From Fluviibacter sp041311015 (lineage in GTDB: Bacteria; Pseudomonadota; Gammaproteobacteria; Burkholderiales; Rhodocyclaceae): DNA of 11,205 nucleotides. The position numbers and the translations under genes are program-made. Below, in pieces: positions 1 to 7,082 of this stretch. The stretch covers positions 1 through 11,205 of the forward strand of contig JBFYKG010000045.1 in the NCBI GenBank assembly GCA_041311015.1. The letters are read 5' to 3'. The stretch's first letter is position 1; each line of letters opens with the position of its first letter. The notes below the pieces were generated by a model. The model had not been told where the DNA came from and searched no databases. It saw only the letters and a list, made by a program, of their open reading frames with translations.

Positions 1-501
1 ATTGATGTTCTGGTAAGTGAAGGTGTTCTCGCCACCGCCGATGGCGAAGAGTTTGCCGATATTGAGCTGCCATTCGTTGCTAGGCGCCAGTGTGATCCAG
101 CCCACCGGGAAGAACCCCCAGGTGCCATCGGTCTGGGTATAGGCGCGGGTGTAGTTGCTGGCCAGTGCCGGCTGTGAATAGGCGCCGCCCATGGCAAACA
201 GCTGCAGCCAGCCGGAGGTCTTCTGCAACATGAACTGGGCGTTGGAAACGTCGCCGAAGTCCTTGGGGCTGGCATTGCTAGTATTGCTCTGGGCCGCCGC
301 CAGGCCGCTGAGTGCAACGTAAGCTTGCCAGTCACCCATCGTCTCATTGCGATAGCTCAACTTCTGGCCGGCAAAGTTGAGGGTAGGGCCCAGACTCATG
401 GCGGGCGAGATGGATTCATCCAGTGCATCATGCGCCAGTACGGCACCGGATGCGCTGGAGAGGGCTAGGGCAGTCAAAACCAAAGGGCGGCAGAATTGCA
501 T
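1..501 (-). CDS. Porin-like outer-membrane beta-barrel protein (BBP2/OmpL-like), N-terminal part
   Basis: Reading the minus strand from the ATG at 501-499 gives 167 uninterrupted codons to the window edge, so the 3' end is missing. The start MQFCRPLVLTALALSSASG followed by AVLA-HD is a good Sec signal peptide, with likely cleavage after residue 23 (ALA-type site). The mature part alternates polar and aromatic residues as in beta-strands, and the stretch FFPVGWITLAPSNEWQ, then IGKLFAIGGGENTFTYQN, resembles the conserved strand-and-turn region of the putative beta-barrel porin-2 family (also called OmpL-like), recalled from memory rather than searched. The expected role is passive diffusion of small solutes through the outer membrane; no substrate can be read from the sequence. 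It is divergent from a LysR regulator with only 58 bp between them, so it is a natural candidate target of that regulator. No clear Shine-Dalgarno precedes the ATG. The family call is moderately sure; the outer-membrane location is surer. Confidence 0.7.
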   Translation of the reverse strand, partial: MQFCRPLVLTALALSSASGAVLAHDALDESISPAMSLGPTLNFAGQKLSYRNETMGDWQAYVALSGLAAAQSNTSNASPKDFGDVSNAQFMLQKTSGWLQLFAMGGAYSQPALASNYTRAYTQTDGTWGFFPVGWITLAPSNEWQLNIGKLFAIGGGENTFTYQNIN

Positions 502-559
502 GGCGAGATGATACCCGTAGCCATTAATGGGTAATAGAATGAGGCTTTGACCAGTAGAG
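502..559. promoter_or_regulatory. Divergent porin/LysR intergenic region with palindromic operator candidate
   Basis: These 58 bp separate the start codons of two divergent genes. Positions 521-530 read CCATTAATGG, a perfect 10-bp palindrome. A second, wider dyad is formed by TACCC at 512-516 and GGGTA at 529-533. LysR-type regulators commonly bind interrupted dyads (T-N11-A type) between themselves and a divergent target, so this is a reasonable binding site for the protein encoded at 560-1459. No convincing -35/-10 pair was found on either strand. The palindromes are seen; the operator role is inferred. Confidence 0.45.
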
Positions 560-1459
560 GTGTCTGTGATTTATCCGCGTGTACCGAATATCCAGGGGTT
601 GCTGGCCTTTGAGGCTCTGGCACGTTTGCGTAATGTGACGCAGGCTGCTGAAGAGCTATTCATTACACCGAGTGCCGTGAGCCACCGGATCCGTCAGATA
701 GAACAGCATCTCAAGTTCAAGCTCTTTGTACGTAAGGATTTCAGTCTCACACCGGAAGGTGAAGCCTATCTCAAGCGTGTGCGTGAGGCGCTGAGCATTC
801 TTCAGGTCGCCGAACCGCTGGGGCCAAGTGGTCAGCGCACCATTTTGCGGCTGGGGGTGACACCGACTTTTGCCCGTCAGATGCTGATGCCCCGGTTGTC
901 GTTGTTCCGATATGCGTATCCGGAAATCGATCTGGTGATGCAGGTATCGATTCCGCTCTTTAATGTCGTGTCACAGGAAACCGATCTGGAAGTACGTTTC
1001 GGACCGGGCACCTTTGCCGATCGTGAATCGGTCCATCTGATGTCAGACTACGCAACACCAGCGTGCAGCCCGAACTATCTGAATGAGGTAGGGGGGCTGG
1101 CTGGTTTTGATCAGGATGAGATCGTGGCCCGCACATTGCTAATCCACAGTGAACTTGAACCATGGGAGACCTGGTTCGACCATTGCAAGCTGGATAATCA
1201 GCGCCTCAAAACCACAGCCAAGTTCAATGATCTCGGCCTACTCTACGATGCGGCAGCGGCCGGTCTTGGCGTATGTCTGGCACGAACGCGTCTGGGGGCT
1301 GCCTGGTTTGAGAGTGGGCGATTGATCCGCTTGGCCGAGAAGGCGATTCCTGCCCCGAATCATCATTACCTGTGCTGGAAGCCGGGGGTGGCCGATCGCT
1401 GGGAATGTGCCGCATTTATCGAATGGTTTACGGCCGAGATGCGGGAGTTCGCTGAATAA
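560..1459 (+). CDS. LysR-type transcriptional regulator (GcvA-like)
   Basis: A 299-residue DNA-binding regulator of the usual LysR length. The N-terminal winged helix-turn-helix spans about residues 12-70: LLAFEALARLRNVTQAAEEL, then ITPSAVSHRIRQIEQHL and LFVRKDFSLTPEGEAYL are the classic LysR/GcvA signature. The effector-binding domain starts near residue 95 (LRLGVTPTFARQMLMPRL) and runs to the end, including the hinge-type strand LEVRFGPGTFADRES and the late DAAAAGLGVCLARTRL. The start is GTG at 560 or GTG at 566; an in-frame TGA at 548-550 excludes anything upstream. AGAGG at 556-560 would serve the second GTG with 5-nt spacing, so 566 is a real alternative. The gene is divergent from a porin-like gene and upstream of ppc on the same strand. 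The inducer and targets cannot be read from sequence; the family is certain, the GcvA-like subgroup likely. Confidence 0.93.
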   Translation: MSVIYPRVPNIQGLLAFEALARLRNVTQAAEELFITPSAVSHRIRQIEQHLKFKLFVRKDFSLTPEGEAYLKRVREALSILQVAEPLGPSGQRTILRLGVTPTFARQMLMPRLSLFRYAYPEIDLVMQVSIPLFNVVSQETDLEVRFGPGTFADRESVHLMSDYATPACSPNYLNEVGGLAGFDQDEIVARTLLIHSELEPWETWFDHCKLDNQRLKTTAKFNDLGLLYDAAAAGLGVCLARTRLGAAWFESGRLIRLAEKAIPAPNHHYLCWKPGVADRWECAAFIEWFTAEMREFAE

Positions 1460-1471
1460 TTCTCAGGCGAG

Positions 1472-1485
1472 TGAAAGATATTTCA
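1472..1485. repeat. Small AT-rich inverted repeat downstream of the LysR gene
   Basis: TGAAA at 1472-1476 and TTTCA at 1481-1485 form a 5-bp dyad around GATA, 13 bp after the LysR stop codon and upstream of the ppc -10 box. It has neither a G+C-rich stem nor a following T-run, so it is not a convincing terminator. Its position would fit an operator near the -35 region of the ppc promoter, but that is inference from position only. Confidence 0.3.
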
Positions 1486-1514
1486 ACGTACGGCGCCGAG
1501 GTTGTTTCTATAAT
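1482..1514 (+). promoter_or_regulatory. Probable ppc promoter with consensus TATAAT -10 box
   Basis: TATAAT at 1509-1514 is a perfect sigma70-type -10 hexamer, placed 38 bp before the ppc start codon. No good -35 lies at 16-18 bp; the nearest TTGACA-like match is TTCAAC at 1482-1487 with a long 21-bp spacer, so the promoter may depend on an activator or the -35 may be weak. The 12 bases GTTTCTATAATG at 1504-1515 recur exactly before glcD at 4438-4449. A transcript from here would begin near 1521, inside the inverted repeat at 1515-1539. Confidence 0.55.
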
Positions 1515-1539
1515 GGGTTACTGAATCTTCCGGTAACCC
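1515..1539. repeat. Perfect 7-bp inverted repeat between the -10 box and ppc
   Basis: GGGTTAC at 1515-1521 is exactly complementary to GTAACCC at 1533-1539, with an 11-nt interval. It begins immediately after the TATAAT box and ends just before the ribosome-binding site of ppc (GAGAG at 1542-1546, 6 nt before the ATG at 1553). It could be a repressor or activator site covering the transcription start, or a short 5'-UTR hairpin. The repeat is seen directly; its role is inferred. Confidence 0.5.
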
Positions 1540-1552
1540 TTGAGAGTTAACC

Positions 1553-4342
1553 ATGAGTCTGACGACCCGACAGGATGCTGAAAAACCGCTGATCGATGAT
1601 ATCCGCCTGCTGGGTCGAATTCTCGGTGACGTCATCCGCACGCAAGAGGGTGAGGCGCTCTACGAATTAGTCGAAGAGATTCGCAAACTCTCGGTGGCCT
1701 TCCGGCGCGATGCCGATCACGCTGCAGACAAGAAGCTCAAGACATTGCTCAAACGATTGAGTGATGAAGCCTCGGTCTGCGTGATTCGGGCATTTACCTA
1801 TTTCAGCCATCTGGCCAATCTGGCCGAAGACCGTCATTACATCCGTCGGCGCGAGGTATATGTCCGGGCAGGTAAGCTACAACCGGGCAGCATTGATGCC
1901 GCTATGCAACGGCTTCATCAAAATGGCATGTCATCAAGGGTCATTGCCCAGACGCTGGCTCAAGCCCATGTCTCCCCCGTGTTGACCGCACACCCGACTG
2001 AAGTGCAGCGGAAGAGCATTCTGGATGCAGAACGCGATATCGCCCAGTTGCTGGCAGAGCGTGATGCCATTCGTGCAGAGGTCGGCTCTGCCAAGAAACT
2101 GCATCCGCTGCTAGAACGCCGAATGGCCATGAACGAGCAGCAGATCCGGGCTCATGTAACCCAGCTCTGGCAGACGCGTTTACTGCGCTTTAGCAAGCTT
2201 ACGGTTCGTGACGAGATCGAAAACGCGTTGAGCTATTACGAGACGACCTTCCTCAATGAAATTCCCCGTCTCTATGCCGCGCTTGAGGCCGATCTTCCGG
2301 GCAAGCCTGTAGCCAGTTTTTTCCGTATGGGGCAGTGGATCGGCGGTGACCGCGATGGCAATCCCAATGTGACGGCTCAGACGCTGGAGTACGCGATGCG
2401 CCGCCAATCTGAAGTGGTACTCAGACACTATCTGAACGAAGTCAGAACGCTCGGCAGAGAGCTATCTCAGTCCGCCATGCTGACGCGTTTCACGCCGGCT
2501 GTCGAAGCGCTGGCCGATGCATCATCGGATACGAGCGACCATCGCAGAGACGAAATCTTCCGACGGGCACTGCGTTATATCCATGATCGGCTACAGGCGA
2601 CGGCATTCCAGGTGGAAGGTCTCAGTGGCGCAGCGTCTTCGGCCGTGATGTCTTATGCCGATGCGGCAGCGCTCAAAGCAGATCTGGAGGTGATCGAAGT
2701 TTGCCTGATCAGCCAGGGGGGAGAGGCACTGGCCATGCAGCGCCTGCATCCACTGATCCGGGCAGTTGACGTGTTCGGCTTCCATCTGGCAACGGTAGAT
2801 TTACGCCAGAGCTCGGATCAGCATGAACAGGTTGTTGCTGAATTGTTTGCCGGAGCAAGCATCTGTGATGATTACCTGGCACTGGATGAACGGGCGCGGC
2901 AGCAGTTCTTGCTGGCGGCGCTTGACGATGTGCGTCCGCTACGGGTGCCGGGGTTCGACTACACGACCCTGTTCAACGACGAACTGGCTATTTTCAGCAA
3001 GGCGCGATCGGTCATTGATCGCTATGGCCGACTTGCGATCCGGCATTACATCATCAGTCATACCGAAACTGTCAGCGACCTCCTGGAAGTCCTTCTCCTG
3101 TTTAAGGAAGTCGGGCTGCTCCGGGGCACGCTCGCCACGGGCATGCTGGATGTGATTGTGGTGCCGCTCTTCGAAACCATCTCCGATCTGCGCAATGCGG
3201 CACCGATCATGGGTGATTTTTATGCGTTGCCCGGCATTGCGCCGCTGATCCAACGTTCTGGTGGTGAGCAGGACATCATGCTGGGCTATAGCGATAGCAA
3301 TAAGGATGGTGGGATCTTCACCAGTAACTGGGAGCTCTACCGTGCCGAGATTGCGCTGGCCAATCTGTTTGAGGGTCTCGCCAATAGTCATAATATCCAG
3401 ATGCGGCTTTTCCATGGCCGGGGTGGTACGGTTGGCCGGGGCGGTGGACCAAGTTATGACGCAATTCTGGCGCAACCCCCAGGGACCGTCCGTGGTCAGA
3501 TTCGACTGACCGAGCAAGGTGAAATCATTGCATCGAAGTATGCAAACCCGGAGATTGGCCGTCGCAACCTCGAAACGCTGGTCGCCGCAACGCTCGAGGC
3601 AACCTTACTCAAGCCGACCAAGACAGCGCCCCGTGCGTTTCTCGACGTCGCTGAGGTGCTTTCGGCATCAAGCACCCAAGCCTACCGGGCACTGGTGTAC
3701 GATACCCCACGGTTTGCCGAGTATTTCTTTGCCGCCACGCCGCTGAAAGAGTTGGCTGAGCTGAATATCGGTTCGCGCCCGGCATCACGAAAGGCGCTGA
3801 ATCGTATTGAAGACCTGCGGGCCATTCCCTGGGGTTTCAGTTGGGGTCAGTCCCGGCTGACGTTACCGGGCTGGTACGGTTTTGGTTCTGCGGTCGCAAG
3901 CTATCTTAAAACGGATCATGTGAAGGACCGCAAAACGCGGTTGGCGTTGTTGCAGCGCATGTACCGCGAGTGGCCGTTCTTCCGTACCTTACTCTCGAAT
4001 ATCGACATGGTGCTCGCCAAGAGCGATCTGGCGCTGGGATCGCGTTATGCCGAGCTATTGGATGATAGACCGCTACGCAAGAAAATATTCGGCCAGATCG
4101 ATACCGAATGGCATCGTACGATGGAGGCCCTTAACCTGATCACTGGCGATCGCCAACGCCTGGCGACCAACCCGGGATTGGCACGCTCGATCCGGCACCG
4201 TTTTCCGTACATTGACCCATTGCATCATCTGCAACTGGAGCTCATCCGCCGTTACCGTCTCGGCAATGCCGGTGAAAGGGTGCAGCGCGGCATTCATCTG
4301 AGCATCAATGGTATCGCGTCGGCATTGAGAAATACCGGTTGA
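1553..4342 (+). CDS. ppc: Phosphoenolpyruvate carboxylase
   Basis: Cytoplasmic enzyme that carboxylates PEP with bicarbonate to oxaloacetate and phosphate, refilling the C4 pool for the TCA cycle and amino-acid synthesis. The 929-residue protein is typical for bacterial PEPC (E. coli 883). All signature blocks are intact and in order: VLTAHPTEVQRKS with catalytic His147; GGDRDGNPNVT; LGYSDSNKDGG at 577-587; the glycine-rich FHGRGGTVGRGGGP with catalytic His621; RLTEQGEIIASKYAN; IGSRPASRK; the IPWGFSWGQSRLTLPGWYG block; and a C-terminus ending RNTG, like the QNTG end of the family that reaches into the active site. The ATG is supported by GAGAG at 1542-1546. It lies between the LysR gene and the glycolate/lactate oxidation genes, 125 bp before glcD and with its own -10 box, so it is probably a separate transcript that may read through. 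Members of the family are usually activated by acetyl-CoA and inhibited by aspartate or malate; this was not assessed here. Confidence 0.99.
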   Translation: MSLTTRQDAEKPLIDDIRLLGRILGDVIRTQEGEALYELVEEIRKLSVAFRRDADHAADKKLKTLLKRLSDEASVCVIRAFTYFSHLANLAEDRHYIRRREVYVRAGKLQPGSIDAAMQRLHQNGMSSRVIAQTLAQAHVSPVLTAHPTEVQRKSILDAERDIAQLLAERDAIRAEVGSAKKLHPLLERRMAMNEQQIRAHVTQLWQTRLLRFSKLTVRDEIENALSYYETTFLNEIPRLYAALEADLPGKPVASFFRMGQWIGGDRDGNPNVTAQTLEYAMRRQSEVVLRHYLNEVRTLGRELSQSAMLTRFTPAVEALADASSDTSDHRRDEIFRRALRYIHDRLQATAFQVEGLSGAASSAVMSYADAAALKADLEVIEVCLISQGGEALAMQRLHPLIRAVDVFGFHLATVDLRQSSDQHEQVVAELFAGASICDDYLALDERARQQFLLAALDDVRPLRVPGFDYTTLFNDELAIFSKARSVIDRYGRLAIRHYIISHTETVSDLLEVLLLFKEVGLLRGTLATGMLDVIVVPLFETISDLRNAAPIMGDFYALPGIAPLIQRSGGEQDIMLGYSDSNKDGGIFTSNWELYRAEIALANLFEGLANSHNIQMRLFHGRGGTVGRGGGPSYDAILAQPPGTVRGQIRLTEQGEIIASKYANPEIGRRNLETLVAATLEATLLKPTKTAPRAFLDVAEVLSASSTQAYRALVYDTPRFAEYFFAATPLKELAELNIGSRPASRKALNRIEDLRAIPWGFSWGQSRLTLPGWYGFGSAVASYLKTDHVKDRKTRLALLQRMYREWPFFRTLLSNIDMVLAKSDLALGSRYAELLDDRPLRKKIFGQIDTEWHRTMEALNLITGDRQRLATNPGLARSIRHRFPYIDPLHHLQLELIRRYRLGNAGERVQRGIHLSINGIASALRNTG

Positions 4343-4353
4343 TAGTTGCTGCG

Positions 4354-4386
4354 TGTCATGACATTTGCTGTGCTGCACGATGCACA
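4354..4386. repeat. Two palindromes in the ppc-glcD gap
   Basis: Positions 4354-4363 read TGTCATGACA, a perfect 10-bp palindrome starting 11 bp after the ppc stop. TGTGC at 4369-4373 pairs with GCACA at 4382-4386 around an 8-nt interval. Neither is followed by a run of T, so they do not look like an intrinsic terminator. They lie about 60-90 bp upstream of the glcD -10 box, in the range used by activator sites. The dyads are seen; a binding role is inferred. Confidence 0.4.
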
Positions 4387-4416
4387 TGAATTTTGCTCAG
4401 GTGGGCACCAAAATCA

Positions 4417-4448
4417 TTCACCCTAAAGCGGGGCTTCGTTTCTATAAT
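4417..4448 (+). promoter_or_regulatory. Probable promoter of the glcDEF-lutACB operon
   Basis: TATAAT at 4443-4448 is a consensus -10 box. The 12-base context GTTTCTATAATG at 4438-4449 is identical to that before ppc. The best -35 candidate is TTCACC at 4417-4422 with a 20-bp spacer, again weak and too far, as at ppc. A start near 4455 would leave a leader of only about 13 nt before the ATG at 4468, or 25 nt before the ATG at 4480. No Shine-Dalgarno is seen in it. Confidence 0.55.
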
Positions 4449-4467
4449 GACCCAACAATCTCTATGA

Positions 4468-5940
4468 ATGTGTCGACCCATGAATGCCCCGCATCCGCCG
4501 CTGATTTCTACGCTGAATACGATTCTGCCATCAGGGTGTTTGCTCTGGCAGAAGGAGGATACGGCGCCCTACGAATGTGATGGCCTTGCCGCCTACCGCA
4601 GGATTCCACTGGCGGTGGCATTACCCGAAGACGAGTCGCAGGTTCAGGCGGTACTCAAAGCCTGCCATGCCGCCGGGGTGCCGGTGGTGCCGCGAGGAGC
4701 CGGTACGGGCTTGTCCGGGGGTGCCATGCCGATGGCCGAAGGCATTGTGCTTTCAACAGCGAAGCTGAACAAGATTATTGCGGTTGATCCGCTCAGTCGG
4801 CGGGCGGTGTTGCAGCCTGGGGTGCGTAATCTGGCGATATCCGATGCGGCCAGTCCCTACGGGCTCTATTACGCGCCGGATCCCTCCAGTCAGATCGCCT
4901 GTTCGATTGGCGGCAATGTGGCCGAGAACTCGGGTGGGGTGCACTGTCTAAAATACGGCTTGACCGTTAATAACGTGATCAAGGTTCGCGCCGTGCTCAT
5001 GGATGGCGAGATTGTTGAATTCGGTACCGAAGCCCTTGATGCCCCTGGTCTCGATCTGCTCGGCGTGATGATTGGCAGCGAGGGCATGCTGGCGGTGGTG
5101 ACCGAAGTGACGGTATGTCTGATCCCCAAGCCGCCGGTAGCACGAGTCATCATGGCCAGTTTTGACGACATGGGCAAGGCTGGTAAAGCTGTCGCCGATG
5201 TTATTGCCGCCGGGTTGATTCCTGCCGGGCTGGAGATGATGGACAAGCCGGCCACCCGCGCCGTCGAAGAGTTTGTTCATGCCGGTTATGACCTGGATGC
5301 CGAAGCGATTCTTCTCTGTGAATCGGATGGCACTGCCGAAGAGGTGGAAGAAGAAATCGGGCGGATGAGTGCCGTGCTACGTGAGTCTGGCGCCATACGT
5401 ATCCAGGTCTCCGAGAGTGAGGCCGAGCGTATGCGATTCTGGAGCGGTCGTAAAAATGCGTTTCCGGCGGCCGGCCGTATCTCACCGGATTACTACTGCA
5501 TGGACGGCACGATCCCCAAAAAACATATTGCGACCTTGCTCAACCAGATCAAGGCGATGGAAGGGCGTTACGGCCTGCGTTGCATGAATGTGTTTCATGC
5601 CGGCGATGGCAACATGCACCCACTGATCCTGTTCGATGGTTCGGATGCAGATCAATGGCATCGGGCCGAAGATTTCGGCAATGAAATTCTCGAAGCCTGC
5701 GTGGCCCTGGGTGGTACGGTCACCGGAGAGCATGGTGTGGGTATCGAGAAGATCAATACCATGTGTGTGCAGTTTGACGAGAAAGAGCGTGATGCCTTTT
5801 TCGGCGTCAAGGCAGCTTTTGATCCGGCCAGGTTGCTGAATCCGGACAAAGCCATTCCCACGCTGCATCGCTGTGCCGAATACGGCCGGATGCATGTGCA
5901 TCGTGGTCAGATGCCGCATGCGGATCTGCCCCGATTCTGA
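4468..5940 (+). CDS. glcD: Glycolate oxidase, FAD-binding subunit GlcD
   Basis: Catalytic flavoprotein subunit of the three-part GlcDEF oxidase, which converts glycolate to glyoxylate and passes electrons to the respiratory chain; relatives also use D-lactate. The 490 residues match the family (E. coli 499). The N-terminal FAD_binding_4 (PCMH) domain, about residues 45-220, carries PYECDGLAAYR, VPRGAGTGLSGGAMP, IACSIGGNVAENSGG with LKYGLTVNNV, and GSEGMLAVVTEVT. The C-terminal FAD-linked oxidase domain, about 235-475, has FHAGDGNMHP with His377 and His384 and the GEHG motif with His422. The tail RLLNPDKAIPTLHRCAEYG is GlcD-like. Two ATGs are possible, 4468 and 4480 (MNAPHPP); neither has a ribosome-binding site, and the N-terminus is some 10-20 residues shorter than E. 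coli GlcD. It is the first gene of the cluster, 31 bp before glcE. Confidence 0.96.
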   Translation: MCRPMNAPHPPLISTLNTILPSGCLLWQKEDTAPYECDGLAAYRRIPLAVALPEDESQVQAVLKACHAAGVPVVPRGAGTGLSGGAMPMAEGIVLSTAKLNKIIAVDPLSRRAVLQPGVRNLAISDAASPYGLYYAPDPSSQIACSIGGNVAENSGGVHCLKYGLTVNNVIKVRAVLMDGEIVEFGTEALDAPGLDLLGVMIGSEGMLAVVTEVTVCLIPKPPVARVIMASFDDMGKAGKAVADVIAAGLIPAGLEMMDKPATRAVEEFVHAGYDLDAEAILLCESDGTAEEVEEEIGRMSAVLRESGAIRIQVSESEAERMRFWSGRKNAFPAAGRISPDYYCMDGTIPKKHIATLLNQIKAMEGRYGLRCMNVFHAGDGNMHPLILFDGSDADQWHRAEDFGNEILEACVALGGTVTGEHGVGIEKINTMCVQFDEKERDAFFGVKAAFDPARLLNPDKAIPTLHRCAEYGRMHVHRGQMPHADLPRF

Positions 5941-5971
5941 CCAGGCATGACGACGGGAAGAGCATTGATCC

Positions 5972-7072
5972 ATGGCTGATCTAACAAACCAATTTATAGC
6001 GCAGATCCGGGATGCCGCTGTATCGAAACAGACGCTCTACATCGACGGGGGCGGTAGCAAGCGCTGGTACGGCAATGCGAGTGTGGCGGCGCATGCGTTG
6101 GCGACTACTGGTCATCATGGCATCGTCGAATATGATCCGGCTGAACTGGTGCTGACGGCGCGCGCTGGTACGACACTCAGCGATATTGAATCGGTATTGG
6201 CAGAGCGGGGGCAGATGCTGGCATTCGAGCCGCCGCGCTACACACCGGAATCGACCCTGGGGGGTGCCATCGCCACCGCGCTGTCTGGTCCGGGGCGACC
6301 CTACATGGGTGGTGTACGGGATTTTGTGCTGGGGATGCATGTCATCGACGGGCGCGGCGATGTGCTCAAGTTCGGTGGTCAGGTCATGAAGAACGTGGCG
6401 GGATACGATGTGTCACGCCTCATGACCGGCGCCATGGGTATTCTGGGCGTCATTTCCCAGGTCTCGCTCAAAGTCCTACCGGTTCCTCCTGCCAGCGCCA
6501 GCCAGTGTTTTGAGGTGGCCGAACCGGATGCGATCCGCTGGGTCAACGAATGGGCAGGACAACCGCTCCCCTTGACTGCGACCGCCTGGGAGCATGGCGT
6601 ATTAACGGTGCGTCTGTCCGGTGCACGGGCTGCTGTGGATGCAGCAGTGGCGCAACTGGGCGGCACACGACTTGAGCACACGGCGGCAATGGCTTACTGG
6701 CAGAGCCTGCGTGATCAGACACATCGCTTTTTCTGCGATGCCAATGAAATGAATGCCGGGCAAACTCTGTGGCGTCTCTCGTTACCGGGTGTGGCACCTG
6801 CCATTGCACAGGCACAACTGCCGGGCGCCAATCACCCGTTAATCGAGTGGGGTGGGGCGCAACGCTGGATCTGGAGCGATGCCGCAGGAGATGTAGTCCG
6901 GTCGGTGGCGCAGCAACTCGGGGGGCACGCGGTTCGCTTCAAAAACCAACATCGTGATGGCGAAACCTTTGCGCAGCCCGGTGCCGCATTGATGGCCGTT
7001 CATCGCCGTCTGAAACAGACTTTCGACCCGCACGGCATCTTCAATCCGGGTCGTTTGTACCTGGGTCTCTGA
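5972..7072 (+). CDS. glcE: Glycolate oxidase, FAD-binding subunit GlcE
   Basis: Second flavin-binding subunit of glycolate oxidase, required together with GlcD and GlcF for activity in E. coli. The 366-residue protein (E. coli about 350) has one FAD_binding_4 domain over roughly the first 170 residues: VEYDPAELVLTARAGTTLSDIE, FEPPRYTPESTLGGAIATAL, SGPGRPYMGGVRDFVLGMHV beginning near residue 105, then VMKNVAGYDVSRLMTGAMGILGVI. It lacks the C-terminal His/GEHG oxidase domain seen in GlcD, as expected for GlcE. The short C-terminal part ends with FDPHGIFNPGRLY, the usual end of this family. The ATG at 5972 has GGGAAGAG at 5955-5962 about 9 nt upstream. It sits 31 bp after glcD and 10 bp before glcF. 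Confidence 0.95.
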   Translation: MADLTNQFIAQIRDAAVSKQTLYIDGGGSKRWYGNASVAAHALATTGHHGIVEYDPAELVLTARAGTTLSDIESVLAERGQMLAFEPPRYTPESTLGGAIATALSGPGRPYMGGVRDFVLGMHVIDGRGDVLKFGGQVMKNVAGYDVSRLMTGAMGILGVISQVSLKVLPVPPASASQCFEVAEPDAIRWVNEWAGQPLPLTATAWEHGVLTVRLSGARAAVDAAVAQLGGTRLEHTAAMAYWQSLRDQTHRFFCDANEMNAGQTLWRLSLPGVAPAIAQAQLPGANHPLIEWGGAQRWIWSDAAGDVVRSVAQQLGGHAVRFKNQHRDGETFAQPGAALMAVHRRLKQTFDPHGIFNPGRLYLGL

Positions 7073-7082
7073 GGTCAATCGC

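Noticed and set aside
547..552. TTGACC as a -35 box for the LysR gene
   Set aside because: It lies only about 8 bp before the GTG start at 560, leaving no room for a -10 box and leader.
2939..3517. 192-codon open frame on the minus strand inside ppc
   Set aside because: It is antisense to the most conserved part of PEP carboxylase, shows no recognisable domain, and its openness follows from the codon bias of the sense gene.
4425..4436. AAGC-GGG-GCTT mini-hairpin as a terminator of ppc
   Set aside because: The stem is only 4 bp and the T-containing sequence after it is broken and belongs to the glcD promoter; too weak to call a terminator.
4365..4580. 71-codon plus-strand frame covering the ppc-glcD gap as a possible small gene
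   Set aside because: It spans the TATAAT box and runs into glcD in another frame; its second half is simply glcD out of frame and there is no ribosome-binding site.
6251..6500. GlcE considered as a degenerate second copy of GlcD
   Set aside because: The FAD-binding region is similar in type, but the length, the missing GEHG domain and the C-terminal sequence match the normal GlcE family, so this is not a pseudogene or duplication artefact.
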